Shown here in pieces: positions 42,817 to 51,228 of a stretch of 64,000 nt of DNA (positions are counted from its first letter, which is position 1; the number at the start of each line of letters is the position of its first letter). The notes below the pieces were generated by a model, which searched no databases, was not told the origin of the DNA, and worked only from the letters and a program-made list of their open reading frames with translations. Both the position numbers and the translations under genes were made by a program. The stretch comes from Algibacter_G agarivorans (lineage in GTDB: Bacteria; Bacteroidota; Bacteroidia; Flavobacteriales; Flavobacteriaceae), in the NCBI RefSeq assembly GCF_039543245.1, contig NZ_BAABJJ010000028.1, positions 1 to 64,000 on the forward strand, in the 5' to 3' direction.

Positions 42817-42907
42817 TGCGGGCTAACGCGCGTAAGGGATAGTAATGGAAAGCCCGCAGGAACGAGGACTTGTAGTGGATAGCCCGACCTGTAGGGTAAC
42901 GCCCAAA
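42817..42907. repeat. Dispersed ~90-bp repeat ending in TAACGCCCAAA, copy 2
   Basis: It begins TTGCGGGCTAACGCGCGTAA, contains the pair GCGGGCT/AGCCCGC that can form a hairpin, and ends GGATAGCCCGACC then GGGTAACGCCCAAA. The same order of blocks is in 46631-46726. Confidence 0.65.
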
Positions 42908-42999
42908 TTTTAATCTGAAAAAAATATTAACTTTTTGCAACACTTCATTTTTTTTATCGTCTTTAAAATGAGCTAACTTAAACCAAAAGTAGAATCAGC

Positions 43000-43551
43000 A
43001 TGTTTAAAGTTGACATTATAGAACAATGTAAACAGAACAATCGGAAAGCACAATTGCAGTTATACAACCAGTACTGCGACGGGATGTATATTGTTGCTAA
43101 ACGATTTTTAAAGGATGCTGTAGATGCTGAAGATGTTGTACAAGAAGCTTTCATTAAGGCTTTTACTAAACTACATCAATATAAAGCAGAGGTTACTTTT
43201 GGTGCTTGGTTAAAACGTATTGTTGTTAATAAATGTATTGACTTTTTAAAATCTAAGAAACATCAACTTGTTGAATTAGATGAGGTGCACCTTAAAGTAG
43301 TCGATACGGATAAAGACGACAAATGGTTAGTAGATGATGCCATCACATTAAATGAAGTTAAAAATGCTATCAATACATTACCGGACAAGTACCAATATGT
43401 TGTGATGCTGTATTTAATTGAAGGGTACGACCATCAAGAAATTTCGGAGATTCTAGATATTTCTGAAGTAGCATCGCGCACGCAATTATCAAGAGGTAAA
43501 GGGAAATTAAAAGAACTGTTAACACTTAAAAAAAATGGCACGAGATATTAG
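43000..43551 (+). CDS. RNA polymerase sigma factor, ECF subfamily
   Basis: A 183-residue ECF factor. Region 2 (about 20-90) has DAEDVVQEAFIKAFTKLHQY and the TFGAWLKRIVVNKCIDFLK segment; region 4 (about 115-175) has LPDKYQYVVMLYLIEGYDHQ and the reading helix EVASRTQLSRGKGKL. It heads a three-gene unit with a membrane-anchored partner (17-bp overlap) and an exported repeat protein, so it probably answers to an envelope signal. Confidence 0.94.
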   Translation: MFKVDIIEQCKQNNRKAQLQLYNQYCDGMYIVAKRFLKDAVDAEDVVQEAFIKAFTKLHQYKAEVTFGAWLKRIVVNKCIDFLKSKKHQLVELDEVHLKVVDTDKDDKWLVDDAITLNEVKNAINTLPDKYQYVVMLYLIEGYDHQEISEILDISEVASRTQLSRGKGKLKELLTLKKNGTRY

Positions 43552-44113
43552 AGCGTTATTTAAGGATGACAACATAACGAACGAGAAAATGCCTAAAAAC
43601 CATCAAGAACGATTTCTTGATAAGTTAGATGAAGCATTGCCAGCAGTAAAACGCAGAACATTTAGTTGGATGCAAATTGCTGCAAGTGTGGTCGTGTTTT
43701 TGGGATTGAGTTTTGGGGCTTTTAAATATTTTCAGTCACAAGTAAGAGATTTACCAACAACGGTTGCAACTACGAATACCTTGGAAACAAAAACTTTGGG
43801 AGATGTTTCACCAGGATTAAAAAAGGTGGAAGATTATTATTTGGCAAGTATAAACTTAGAATTGTCTAAAATTAAATATACACCAGAAACCAAAGAGTTG
43901 TTTGATGGGTATTTGGCGCAATTAGATGAACTTGATAAGGAATATAAACGCTTATCGGTTGAGTTAACAGAATCTGGACCGTCTGAATTAACGGTAAATG
44001 CCCTTATAGATAATTTAAAATTTCGTTTAAATCTGTTGTATCGTTTAAGAACACAATTAAAACAATTAAATATTTCTGATGCTAATGCTGAAGGAGTAAA
44101 ACAATCCATCTAA
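43535..44113 (+). CDS. Single-pass membrane protein, putative anti-sigma factor
   Basis: A 192-residue protein with about 45 cytoplasmic residues, one membrane helix (WMQIAASVVVFLGLSFGAF, about 45-63) and a periplasmic helical region of 125 residues. The topology and the 17-base overlap with the sigma gene are those of an anti-sigma factor, but the cytoplasmic part shows no recognised zinc (HxxxCxxC) motif. Function is therefore inferred from context only. Confidence 0.8.
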   Translation: MARDIRALFKDDNITNEKMPKNHQERFLDKLDEALPAVKRRTFSWMQIAASVVVFLGLSFGAFKYFQSQVRDLPTTVATTNTLETKTLGDVSPGLKKVEDYYLASINLELSKIKYTPETKELFDGYLAQLDELDKEYKRLSVELTESGPSELTVNALIDNLKFRLNLLYRLRTQLKQLNISDANAEGVKQSI

Positions 44114-44125
44114 AAAAATCAAAAA

Positions 44126-45619
44126 ATGAACAAGACAATCATAAAATTGAAACTGTTGGGTTTATGTTTTCTTATAACAGGAAGCTTAATGGCCCAACAA
44201 AAATTGACCAAAGTATCGCAATCTATTAAAGTGAATAAGGATGTAACTATTGATTTAAACACCAGTCATTGCAATATTGTATTCGATACTTGGAATAAGG
44301 ATACTGTTGAAATTGAAGCTTATATAGAAGGCGAAAAATTAAGTAAGGAGGAACTTGAAAATGCTTTAAAATCTTGGGGAGTAGATATTGATGCTACTAA
44401 AGATTTGGTTTCCATTAGAACCAAAGGCAGTGGCTCTAAAACTTGGGTTTATAGAACCGATGGGCATGATGAAGCTGATATGGTTGGTGCTGTATTGAGA
44501 GAGTTAAAATATGAATTGGCAGAACTACCAGAAATGCCAGAGATGCCAGAATTACCTGAAATGCCTGAAATGCCAGAATTACCAGAATTGCCTGAAGGTG
44601 TTAACAATATTCAATTTGATTATAAAGCCTATAAAAAAGATGGTGAAAAGTATTTAGAGAAGTATACTGAAAAATTTGAATCTAGATATGGAAAAGATTA
44701 TGCCAAGAAAATGGAAGCTTGGGGAGACAAGTTTGGTAAAGAATGGGGTGAGAAGTATGGAAAGCAAATGGAAGCGTGGGGAGAGAAATTTGGAGAAGAA
44801 TGGGGTGAAGAATTTGGAGAACACATGGAAGCTTGGGGGGAGCGTTTTGCTAAACAAATGGAAGGTCAAGCTGAGCGCATAGAAGCACAAGCAGAAAGAA
44901 TGGCTGCTCAAACAGAACGTGTAAAAGCACATAAAGAGCATACTAAAGCCCATAAAGAACACGCGAAAGAACGTTCCATATTAATTAAGGAACGCCGAGA
45001 AAAAATAAGTGATTTGCTAGATGGAAATTCCAACCCCAATATTAAAAAAACCATTAAAATCAAAATACCTAAAAAGGCAAAAATAAAGGTTAATGTTAGG
45101 CATGGCGAAATAGAGTTTGCCGCAAATATTGATGATTTAAAAGCGGATTTATCACACACCAAGTTTACAGCTTATAGCATTAATGGAAGTTCTACTTCCA
45201 TTAATGCTTCATATTCGCCAGTTTTTGTAACCCATTGGAATTTGGGTGAACTGAATTTAAATTATGTTAAAAATGCTGAATTGGAACATGTAGCTCATTT
45301 AGTTTTAAACGCTATATCTTCTAAGGTTGATATAGAAAACCTAACAGGAAGCGCCGTTGTTGATGGCAATATTGGTGATATAGGAATTTATAATATAGCA
45401 GATTCTTTTAATAATTTGAATATCATTCTTCAGAATAGTAATGCTGTTATTACGTTCCCTAAAGTAGATTGTAATGTGCAGTATAAAGGCACACACTCTC
45501 GTTTGTCTCATCCCAAGAATTCTTCAAAAGAAAACCCCACTAATTTTTCAACAGGAAATTTAGCTAGTGGTAAAAGTATTGTTGTAAATGCCAAGTATAG
45601 CCATGTGGTTATGCAGTAA
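44126..45619 (+). CDS. Exported repeat-rich protein with DUF4097-like C-terminal half
   Basis: A 497-residue protein with a signal peptide (LLGLCFLITGSLMAQ). After a beta-rich stretch come eight tandem tripeptides (L/M)PE (codons 134-157, bases 44525-44596), then three 19-residue units with MEAWG and WGE/FG (44705-44875), then a Gln/Glu/Lys-rich helix (AERIEAQAERMAAQTERVKA), and finally a beta-solenoid-like region resembling DUF4097 adhesin-type proteins (KIKVNVRHGEIEFAANID to YSHVVMQ). It is the last gene of the sigma/anti-sigma unit and may be the protected or sensed product. No enzyme motif is seen. Confidence 0.8.
   Translation: MNKTIIKLKLLGLCFLITGSLMAQQKLTKVSQSIKVNKDVTIDLNTSHCNIVFDTWNKDTVEIEAYIEGEKLSKEELENALKSWGVDIDATKDLVSIRTKGSGSKTWVYRTDGHDEADMVGAVLRELKYELAELPEMPEMPELPEMPEMPELPELPEGVNNIQFDYKAYKKDGEKYLEKYTEKFESRYGKDYAKKMEAWGDKFGKEWGEKYGKQMEAWGEKFGEEWGEEFGEHMEAWGERFAKQMEGQAERIEAQAERMAAQTERVKAHKEHTKAHKEHAKERSILIKERREKISDLLDGNSNPNIKKTIKIKIPKKAKIKVNVRHGEIEFAANIDDLKADLSHTKFTAYSINGSSTSINASYSPVFVTHWNLGELNLNYVKNAELEHVAHLVLNAISSKVDIENLTGSAVVDGNIGDIGIYNIADSFNNLNIILQNSNAVITFPKVDCNVQYKGTHSRLSHPKNSSKENPTNFSTGNLASGKSIVVNAKYSHVVMQ
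44525..44596 (+). repeat. Eight tandem (L/M)PE codon triplets
   Basis: Seventy-two bases made of nine-base units of the form CTA/ATG/TTA/TTG-CCA/CCT-GAA/GAG, coding LPE MPE MPE LPE MPE MPE LPE LPE. Confidence 0.9.
44705..44875 (+). repeat. Three tandem 57-bp (19-codon) units
   Basis: Units at 44705-44761, 44762-44818 and 44819-44875 code KKMEAWGDKFGKEWGEKYG, KQMEAWGEKFGEEWGEEFG and a diverged third copy starting EHMEAWGERF. Confidence 0.85.
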
Positions 45620-45639
45620 ATTGAGTTATTATATTTTTT

Positions 45640-46560
45640 TTATTCTCGTGTTTTTTTGTTGATAGATTCAACAATAGCTTCTAAATCGCTTAAGTAATCA
45701 AACCAAAGTGTTTCTTCATTCTTTTTAAACCAAGTGAGTTGACGTTTTGCAAAGCGGCGGCTATTCTTTTTGATTTCTGAAATGGCAAAATCTAGTTCCC
45801 ATTCGCCGTTTAGATAATGGAATAACTCTTTATAGCCAACAGTATTTAATGCGTTTAAATTTTTATTAGGAAGTAACTTTTTAACTTCTTCTAATAAGCC
45901 TTCTTGCATCATAATATCTACACGCTGGTTGATGCGATTGTATATTAGTTCTCTTTCGGCGGTTAATCCAATGGTTATAGTTTTAAAGTGACGCTTTTCT
46001 TTGCCTTTGTTTAAAAAAGAGGAATAGGGTTTGCCAGTGCCCATACAAATTTCTAAAGCCCGTATAACCCGATGTGGATTATCTACAGCAATGGTGTTAT
46101 ATGAAATTGGGTCTAGAGTCTGTAATTGTTCTTGAAGCGATTCTATCCCTTTTGTTTCTAATGCTTTGTTTAGTTTTTTACGGATGTCTGAATCTACTTC
46201 AGGAAAATGGTCTAAACCTTTTGTTACAGCATCAACGTATAATCCTGAGCCTCCAACCATAATAACCACATCTTGCTCTTTAAATAAGTCATTTAAACAT
46301 GTTAAAGCATCTTTTTCGAAAGCACCGACATTGTAATTTTCTTTTATAGATTTATGATGAATAAAATGGTGTTTTGCTGCTGCTAGTTCTTCTTTTGTTG
46401 GTGCAGCAGTTCCAATTTGCATCTCTTTAAAAAACTGTCGAGAATCTGCCGAAATAATTTCGGTATTAAAGTGTTGCGCTAGTTTTATACTTAGTGCTGT
46501 TTTTCCTATGGCCGTTGGACCAATGATAGATATAAGATATTTTGTGTTTGAGTTTATAAT
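45640..46560 (-). CDS. miaA: tRNA dimethylallyltransferase, apparent ATT start
   Basis: The enzyme prenylates A37 of tRNAs that read UNN codons. The P-loop IIGPTAIGKTALSIKLAQ and the SADSRQFFKEMQIGTAAP motif are present, followed by the DMAPP/tRNA-binding parts (GGSGLYVDAV, NPHRVIRALE) and the C-terminal FAKRQLTWFKK. The first ATG in frame (46420-46422) would remove the whole P-loop. Upstream, the frame runs back to a TAA at 46570-46572 without any ATG, GTG or TTG; homologues begin about five residues before KYLISI, which leaves ATT 46560-46558 (or ATA beside it) as start, giving 306 residues. Confidence 0.9.
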   Translation of the reverse strand: MINSNTKYLISIIGPTAIGKTALSIKLAQHFNTEIISADSRQFFKEMQIGTAAPTKEELAAAKHHFIHHKSIKENYNVGAFEKDALTCLNDLFKEQDVVIMVGGSGLYVDAVTKGLDHFPEVDSDIRKKLNKALETKGIESLQEQLQTLDPISYNTIAVDNPHRVIRALEICMGTGKPYSSFLNKGKEKRHFKTITIGLTAERELIYNRINQRVDIMMQEGLLEEVKKLLPNKNLNALNTVGYKELFHYLNGEWELDFAISEIKKNSRRFAKRQLTWFKKNEETLWFDYLSDLEAIVESINKKTRE

Positions 46561-46630
46561 GTGATGTATTTATTTGGTAAAGTTAATTTGAATATATGAT
46601 TAAACAAACTTTAGGTTGTAACTGATTTTT

Positions 46631-46726
46631 GCGGATATACGCGTTAAGGATTGAACGGCATGTCTGAGCTCCCCGACGTTAGGAGGGAGCGAGTAGTGAA
46701 AGCCTGACCCTTGTGGTAACGCCCAA
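46631..46726. repeat. Dispersed ~90-bp repeat ending in TAACGCCCAAA, copy 3
   Basis: It begins TTGCGGATATACGCGTTAAG, contains GAGCTCCCCGACG and GGAGGGAGCGAGTAGTGAAA, and ends GCCTGACCCTTGTGG then TAACGCCCAAA, five bp before the stop codon of the K+ channel gene on the minus strand. Confidence 0.65.
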
Positions 46727-46731
46727 AAAAA

Positions 46732-47583
46732 TCAATCATATAGCTTTTCGCCACAATTGTAGCAGTAACCAGATTTATCCTTATGGTTCTCTGCTAAACA
46801 ATTTTCGCAAGATTGTGAATTTAACGACACATTTTCACTGGGATGTGAACTTTTGTCTTTTTTATTTTGAGCAGTATATTCTGCCGATACAATGCCTGTT
46901 GGAACTGCTATGATACCATAACCTAAAATCATGACAAGAGACGCTATAAACTGACCTAAAGGTGTTTGTGGTGCAATGTCGCCAAAACCAACAGTGGTAA
47001 GCGTTACAATACACCAATATACACTTTTTGGGATGTTGGTAAATCCGTTTTCTTCGCCCTCAACTAGATACATAATGGTTCCTAGGATGATGGCGACGAT
47101 GATAACGGCAAAAAGGAATACTGAAATTTTTGCGCGACTTGCTTTTAATGCAGTTACTAAATTGTTTGAAGCACCAAGGTAACGTGCCAGTTTTAGTATT
47201 CTGAAAATACGTAGCAAACGCAAAGCACGTAAGGCGGCAAGCGCATGTACGCCTCCAAATATTAATGAGATATATTTGGGAATAGTGGATAGTAAGTCTA
47301 TCACACCATAAAAACTTGTAATATATTTTATGGGCTTTTTTACGGTAATAATTCTAGCTATATATTCTATAGTAAAAAGAATGGTAATGACCCACTCTGA
47401 GATATTTAAAAAATTATGGTAATTTTTGTCTATACTATTAACGCTCTCCAACATAACCAATAGTATACTTGCAATAATGGCTATAAATAAAACAACATCA
47501 AAAAGTTTTCCAGTAGGCGTGTCTGCTTCATAAATAATATCATGAAGTTTTGATTTCCAATGTTTTTTTGATGCGTTGTTCAT
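46732..47583 (-). CDS. Voltage-gated-type potassium channel with C-terminal zinc ribbon
   Basis: A 283-residue six-helix ion channel. S1-S3 lie within 27-105; S4 is ALRALRLLRIFRILKLARY with arginines at about every third position (119, 122, 125, 128). The pore has the K+ filter TVGFGD (197-202), and S6 is VMILGYGIIAVPTGIVSAEY. The tail has Cys259, Cys262, Cys274 and Cys277 in CxxC-X11-CxxC, a zinc-ribbon spacing. That cytoplasmic metal site is unusual for the family. Regulation by zinc or redox is speculation. Confidence 0.9.
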   Translation of the reverse strand: MNNASKKHWKSKLHDIIYEADTPTGKLFDVVLFIAIIASILLVMLESVNSIDKNYHNFLNISEWVITILFTIEYIARIITVKKPIKYITSFYGVIDLLSTIPKYISLIFGGVHALAALRALRLLRIFRILKLARYLGASNNLVTALKASRAKISVFLFAVIIVAIILGTIMYLVEGEENGFTNIPKSVYWCIVTLTTVGFGDIAPQTPLGQFIASLVMILGYGIIAVPTGIVSAEYTAQNKKDKSSHPSENVSLNSQSCENCLAENHKDKSGYCYNCGEKLYD

Positions 47584-47609
47584 GTATTCAAAAGTAATGA
47601 AAAGATTAA

Positions 47610-48986
47610 TTACTTTTCTGAACTATCTAATTCAACGATTTTTAATCGTTTATTTCTACGGAGATAACTTTGGATGATATGCTGTGTATCTCTATTGTTT
47701 TGCATTGGGGTTATTATAGATTCTAAAACCTCAATATTATTTATTTGATAATTTAAATTGAAGAAACCTAAACCTTTAAAGACGCCATTTTCTATCAAAA
47801 TCGCGCTACGTTCATCTACTTCGCGACCTCTATCAATAATGACCATGTTTTTATTAGAATAGCTGTTTTTTGTTATAAGTGCTTCTACACGTTTGTTGTA
47901 CAATTCTGAAGACTCTTTTTGAATACAAGCACCTTCGCAGCTTTTTATGTCGTAATTAAAACAACTTGTTTTAGTTTTATAAAGTCCCGTTAGTTTTTGG
48001 CACAAATTAAAATCTTCAACAGCTTTGGTAATAAAACTTTTTCCACTTTGGCGATTACTGAACGTTGTTATCGGCTTTTTTCGTCCATCTGCAATATCAA
48101 TTTGTAAGTTGAGATAGTCTTCTTCATCTCTAAAACTATATAAAGCATGCGTAAATATGGAGCGACGCAACGCTCGGTTAAATTTAGGCTTTACGCGTTT
48201 TATTTCTTCACTTTCTTTTAGAAGCGCAACTAATTCGCTACCAGTAGCTTCGTAAGTAACAGTGGTTACTTGATCTTGTATTTTTTTAGATTTAGCATTA
48301 GTACCAGTAAAATGTTGATTGATGCGTTTTTTTATATTATTGCTTTTTCCTATATAAATAATATCGCCATCAGCTTTGTGAATATAATATACTCCAGTTA
48401 TAGAGGGCAATTCTGCTACAATGTCTATGTGTCTAGGCTCTAATTGATGTTTTGGATTTAATCGGATGGATTGTTGGATAATACTTTTGGTGGTATCTTT
48501 ATCCAACAACATTTTAAACAATTTTACTGTTGCTAAAGCGTCGCCTGAAGCCCGATGTCTGTCGGTTACAGGAATTCCAAGAGAGCGGACTAATTTGCCC
48601 AAGCTATATGAAGGTTGGTCAGGAATTAGATCTTTAGAAAGTTCTACGGTACAAAGTGATTTACGTTCAAATTCAAACCCTAAACGTCTAAATTCGGTGC
48701 ATAAAATTCGGTAATCAAATTGGGCGTTGTGTGCCACTAAAATACATTCAGCTGTAATTTCTACAATGCGTTTTGCAACCTCGTAAAATTTAGGTGCATT
48801 ACGTAACATATTGCTATTTATGCCAGTTAGATTGACTACAAAAGGTTGAATGTCTCGTTCTGGATTTATGAGGCTTATAAATTGATCGACAACCTCATGG
48901 CCATCATATTTGTAAATCGCAATTTCAGTAATGCCTTCTTCATTGTATTTACCTCCAGTGGTTTCTATGTCTAGTATTGCGTAAAT
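47610..48986 (-). CDS. DnaQ-like 3'-5' exonuclease fused to GIY-YIG (UvrC-N-like) nuclease, apparent ATT start
   Basis: A 458-residue fusion. The exonuclease half (1-170) has the Exo I motif YAILDIETTGG, Exo II VAHNAQFDYRI and Exo III in DRHRASGDALATVK, like DNA polymerase III epsilon. The second half has a GIY-YIG domain: TGVYYIHKADGDIIYIGKSN (about 195-214), ending in NRALRRSIFTHALYSF. Known Bacteroidota members have the same layout. The first ATG in frame (48809) lies after Exo I; upstream of YAILDIE only ATT (48986-48984) precedes, then ACC, CAT, CAG, GAA, AAA, ACA and TAA, so ATT is the likely start. Role in repair is inferred. Confidence 0.88.
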   Translation of the reverse strand: MYAILDIETTGGKYNEEGITEIAIYKYDGHEVVDQFISLINPERDIQPFVVNLTGINSNMLRNAPKFYEVAKRIVEITAECILVAHNAQFDYRILCTEFRRLGFEFERKSLCTVELSKDLIPDQPSYSLGKLVRSLGIPVTDRHRASGDALATVKLFKMLLDKDTTKSIIQQSIRLNPKHQLEPRHIDIVAELPSITGVYYIHKADGDIIYIGKSNNIKKRINQHFTGTNAKSKKIQDQVTTVTYEATGSELVALLKESEEIKRVKPKFNRALRRSIFTHALYSFRDEEDYLNLQIDIADGRKKPITTFSNRQSGKSFITKAVEDFNLCQKLTGLYKTKTSCFNYDIKSCEGACIQKESSELYNKRVEALITKNSYSNKNMVIIDRGREVDERSAILIENGVFKGLGFFNLNYQINNIEVLESIITPMQNNRDTQHIIQSYLRRNKRLKIVELDSSEK

Positions 48987-49094
48987 GGTATGCTGTTCTT
49001 TTGTTTATTGTTATGACAAAACTTTTTTGAAAAGTCGTGGAAATCTGTTCTTTTTGATGCCGTTGCCACCTCGTTGCTCTTCTCGTTATGCCTT

Positions 49095-49763
49095 TTAATT
49101 ATAATTCCGTGACCCAAATATACTACTTCCTACTCGAATCATGGTACTCCCACAATCAATTGCTAATGGGTAATCACCACTCATGCCCATGGAAATGGTT
49201 TGTAGCTTGCAGTTTGCGGTATTCAGTGGTTTTAAGATGTTAAAAGTAGATTTTAATAATTCAAATTCTTGTTTTATCTGAACTTTATTATCTGTAAAAG
49301 TAGCCATGCCCATAACGCCAGTTATTCTAATATTCTTTAATCCCGAAAAGTCTTTAGAATGAATTATTTCTGAAGCTTCACTTGGAGTCATTCCGAATTT
49401 AGAATCTTCTGAACCTATTTTAATCTGAAGTAAACAATCTATAATTCTATCGTGTTTTTTTGCTTGCTTATTTATTTCTTTTAATAATTTGAAATTGTCT
49501 ACACCATGAATTAGCGAAACAAACGACGCCATGTATTTTACTTTATTACGTTGTACATGCCCTATCATGTGCCATTCAATATCTTTTGGCATGTCCTCAT
49601 GTTTCTCAGCCATTTCTTGGATTTTATTTTCACCAAAAATACGCTGACCAGCATGGTAAGCTTCCATGATATCGCTAACTGGTTTAGTTTTTGAGACCGC
49701 TACAAGCGTAACGTGTTCTGGGATGGAAGATTTTATGTTTTTTAGGTTTTCTTGTATGCTCAT
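49095..49763 (-). CDS. Pyridoxal phosphate homeostasis protein, YggS/PLPBP family
   Basis: A 222-residue PLP-binding protein of the alanine-racemase-like barrel fold. The PLP lysine is in VTLVAVSKTKP (near 26); FGENKIQE, WHMIGHVQRNKVK and SMGMSGDYPLAI are signature stretches, with IRVGSSIFGSRNY at the end. It keeps free PLP in balance and is not an enzyme. The gene lies in the same-strand run with the DUF1015 gene and 3-hydroxyacyl-CoA dehydrogenase gene. Confidence 0.93.
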   Translation of the reverse strand: MSIQENLKNIKSSIPEHVTLVAVSKTKPVSDIMEAYHAGQRIFGENKIQEMAEKHEDMPKDIEWHMIGHVQRNKVKYMASFVSLIHGVDNFKLLKEINKQAKKHDRIIDCLLQIKIGSEDSKFGMTPSEASEIIHSKDFSGLKNIRITGVMGMATFTDNKVQIKQEFELLKSTFNILKPLNTANCKLQTISMGMSGDYPLAIDCGSTMIRVGSSIFGSRNYN

Positions 49764-49880
49764 TGTTATTTGTTAAGTTGTTATTTGTTTATTTGTAAGC
49801 TCTAAACGACTTAACAGCTAAACGAAAAATCATGCACTATTTAATGAGATACTGAAACAAGTTCAGTATGACAAAACGTG

Positions 49881-51119
49881 TCAAAATTCATAAATAGTTA
49901 TACCACTTCGTAATTTAGGTTCAATAAATGTGCTTTTAGGCGGCATGGTTAATCCTTCATCTGCTATAGCTTTTATTTCTTCAATGGTAATTGGGACTAA
50001 TCCAAAACCAACAGCATATTCACCATAATCAACTTTACTTTTTACGGTTACTAAATCGTTTTTACCATAGGAATAATTTATACGGTTATCCTTGCGTAAA
50101 TCTGAAATTCCTAAAATGGGTTTTAATATGGTTTTGTAAAGAATTTGAGTATCTAAAGCATCCAATGCGTTATTGAATTTATAGTTGCTTTTTCTTAAGT
50201 ATAATGAATAAAACTCACCATCAAGATACATGCTAAAATGATGTTTTTTATTAGGTTTATATAGGTCTAAACCTCTGTTTTCAATGCGAAACATAGTGTC
50301 TAGTCTTATTAAAAAAGCCTCTTTTGATAAGCCGTTTAAATCTTTTACCAGCCTGTTGAACTCATGAATTTTTAAATCAGATTCTGGAATTAAATAACTC
50401 ATAAAATAGTTGTAAGGCTCTTTTCCTGTGTGTAATTTGTTTTCAGATTTTAATTCTTCTGAAAGCAAATAAGACGATGCTGATCTGTGATGCCCATCTG
50501 CAATATAAATGGTCTTAATGGTTTCAAATTCTTCTTGAATAGTTTCAATAGATTTAATATCATCAATGATCCATAAATAATGTGTATCTCTAAAATGTGT
50601 GGTAAATTCAAATTCTGCACGTTCTTTTTGAACTTTGGAAATAATATTAGCAATGATATCGTTATCAGGATAGGTAAGAAGCACAGGTTCTGCATTAAAG
50701 CCAACTGTTTTTAAATAGTTTTTAAAAATGGTTTCACGACATTCAATAGTGTCTTCGTGTTTTTTGATAATATCGTTTTTGTAATCTTCGGTGCTTGTAG
50801 CGGCAATAATACCGGAAAATACGTTGCCATTACGATTTACAATTTTATAAACATAATAATTCGCTGTTTTGTCTTGGATGAAAATATGGTCTTCTTTAAA
50901 TTCTAAATACCGATTTCTAACTAAGTTGTAGCGTTCTTTTCCATTAACCTGTTTATCATATTTATAGCCTGGGTTTATGATATGTAAAAATGAAAACGGA
51001 TTATAATTCAAGCGAGCTTCCAATTCATCTTGCGTATAACTTTGATAGGAACGAGAAGCCACCAAACTGACTTTGTCTCGTGTGGGCCTTACTGCTTTAA
51101 ACGGAATTACTGTAGCCAT
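49881..51119 (-). CDS. DUF1015 family protein
   Basis: A 412-residue protein with the DUF1015 marks VIPFKAVRPTRDK, FLHIINPG, and the central histidine motif IYIADGHHRSASSY. The family is widespread, often next to serine or hydroxyacyl-CoA metabolism genes, and may be an enzyme with the GHHR motif as active site; none has been proven to my knowledge. It is the middle gene of a run of three minus-strand genes. Confidence 0.88.
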   Translation of the reverse strand: MATVIPFKAVRPTRDKVSLVASRSYQSYTQDELEARLNYNPFSFLHIINPGYKYDKQVNGKERYNLVRNRYLEFKEDHIFIQDKTANYYVYKIVNRNGNVFSGIIAATSTEDYKNDIIKKHEDTIECRETIFKNYLKTVGFNAEPVLLTYPDNDIIANIISKVQKERAEFEFTTHFRDTHYLWIIDDIKSIETIQEEFETIKTIYIADGHHRSASSYLLSEELKSENKLHTGKEPYNYFMSYLIPESDLKIHEFNRLVKDLNGLSKEAFLIRLDTMFRIENRGLDLYKPNKKHHFSMYLDGEFYSLYLRKSNYKFNNALDALDTQILYKTILKPILGISDLRKDNRINYSYGKNDLVTVKSKVDYGEYAVGFGLVPITIEEIKAIADEGLTMPPKSTFIEPKLRSGITIYEF

Positions 51120-51228
51120 ATTATAGAACTTGTCATTACGAGGAGTTTTGCGACGTGGTAATCTGTTTCTTTATAATGAGATTGCCACATCACAAAAAAA
51201 ATGTGATTCGCAATGACGAATATTTTTT

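Larger units (their letters stand above)
42438..42999. other. Gene-free stretch full of dispersed repeats between DUF2911 and ECF sigma genes
   Basis: The gap of 562 bp between divergent genes is a mosaic: a -7 box for DUF2911 (42458-42465), a CGCAAAG-type repeat (42711-42738), a GAGACT hexamer tandem (42777-42798), and a ~90-bp repeat ending in TAACGCCCAAA (42817-42907). No open frame in it looks real. The promoter of the sigma operon should lie in the last 90 bp, but no consensus box is seen there. Confidence 0.7.

Noticed and set aside
44654..44962. 102-codon antisense frame inside the repeat protein gene
   Set aside because: Its repetitive F/S/L sequence is only the complement of the 57-bp repeats.
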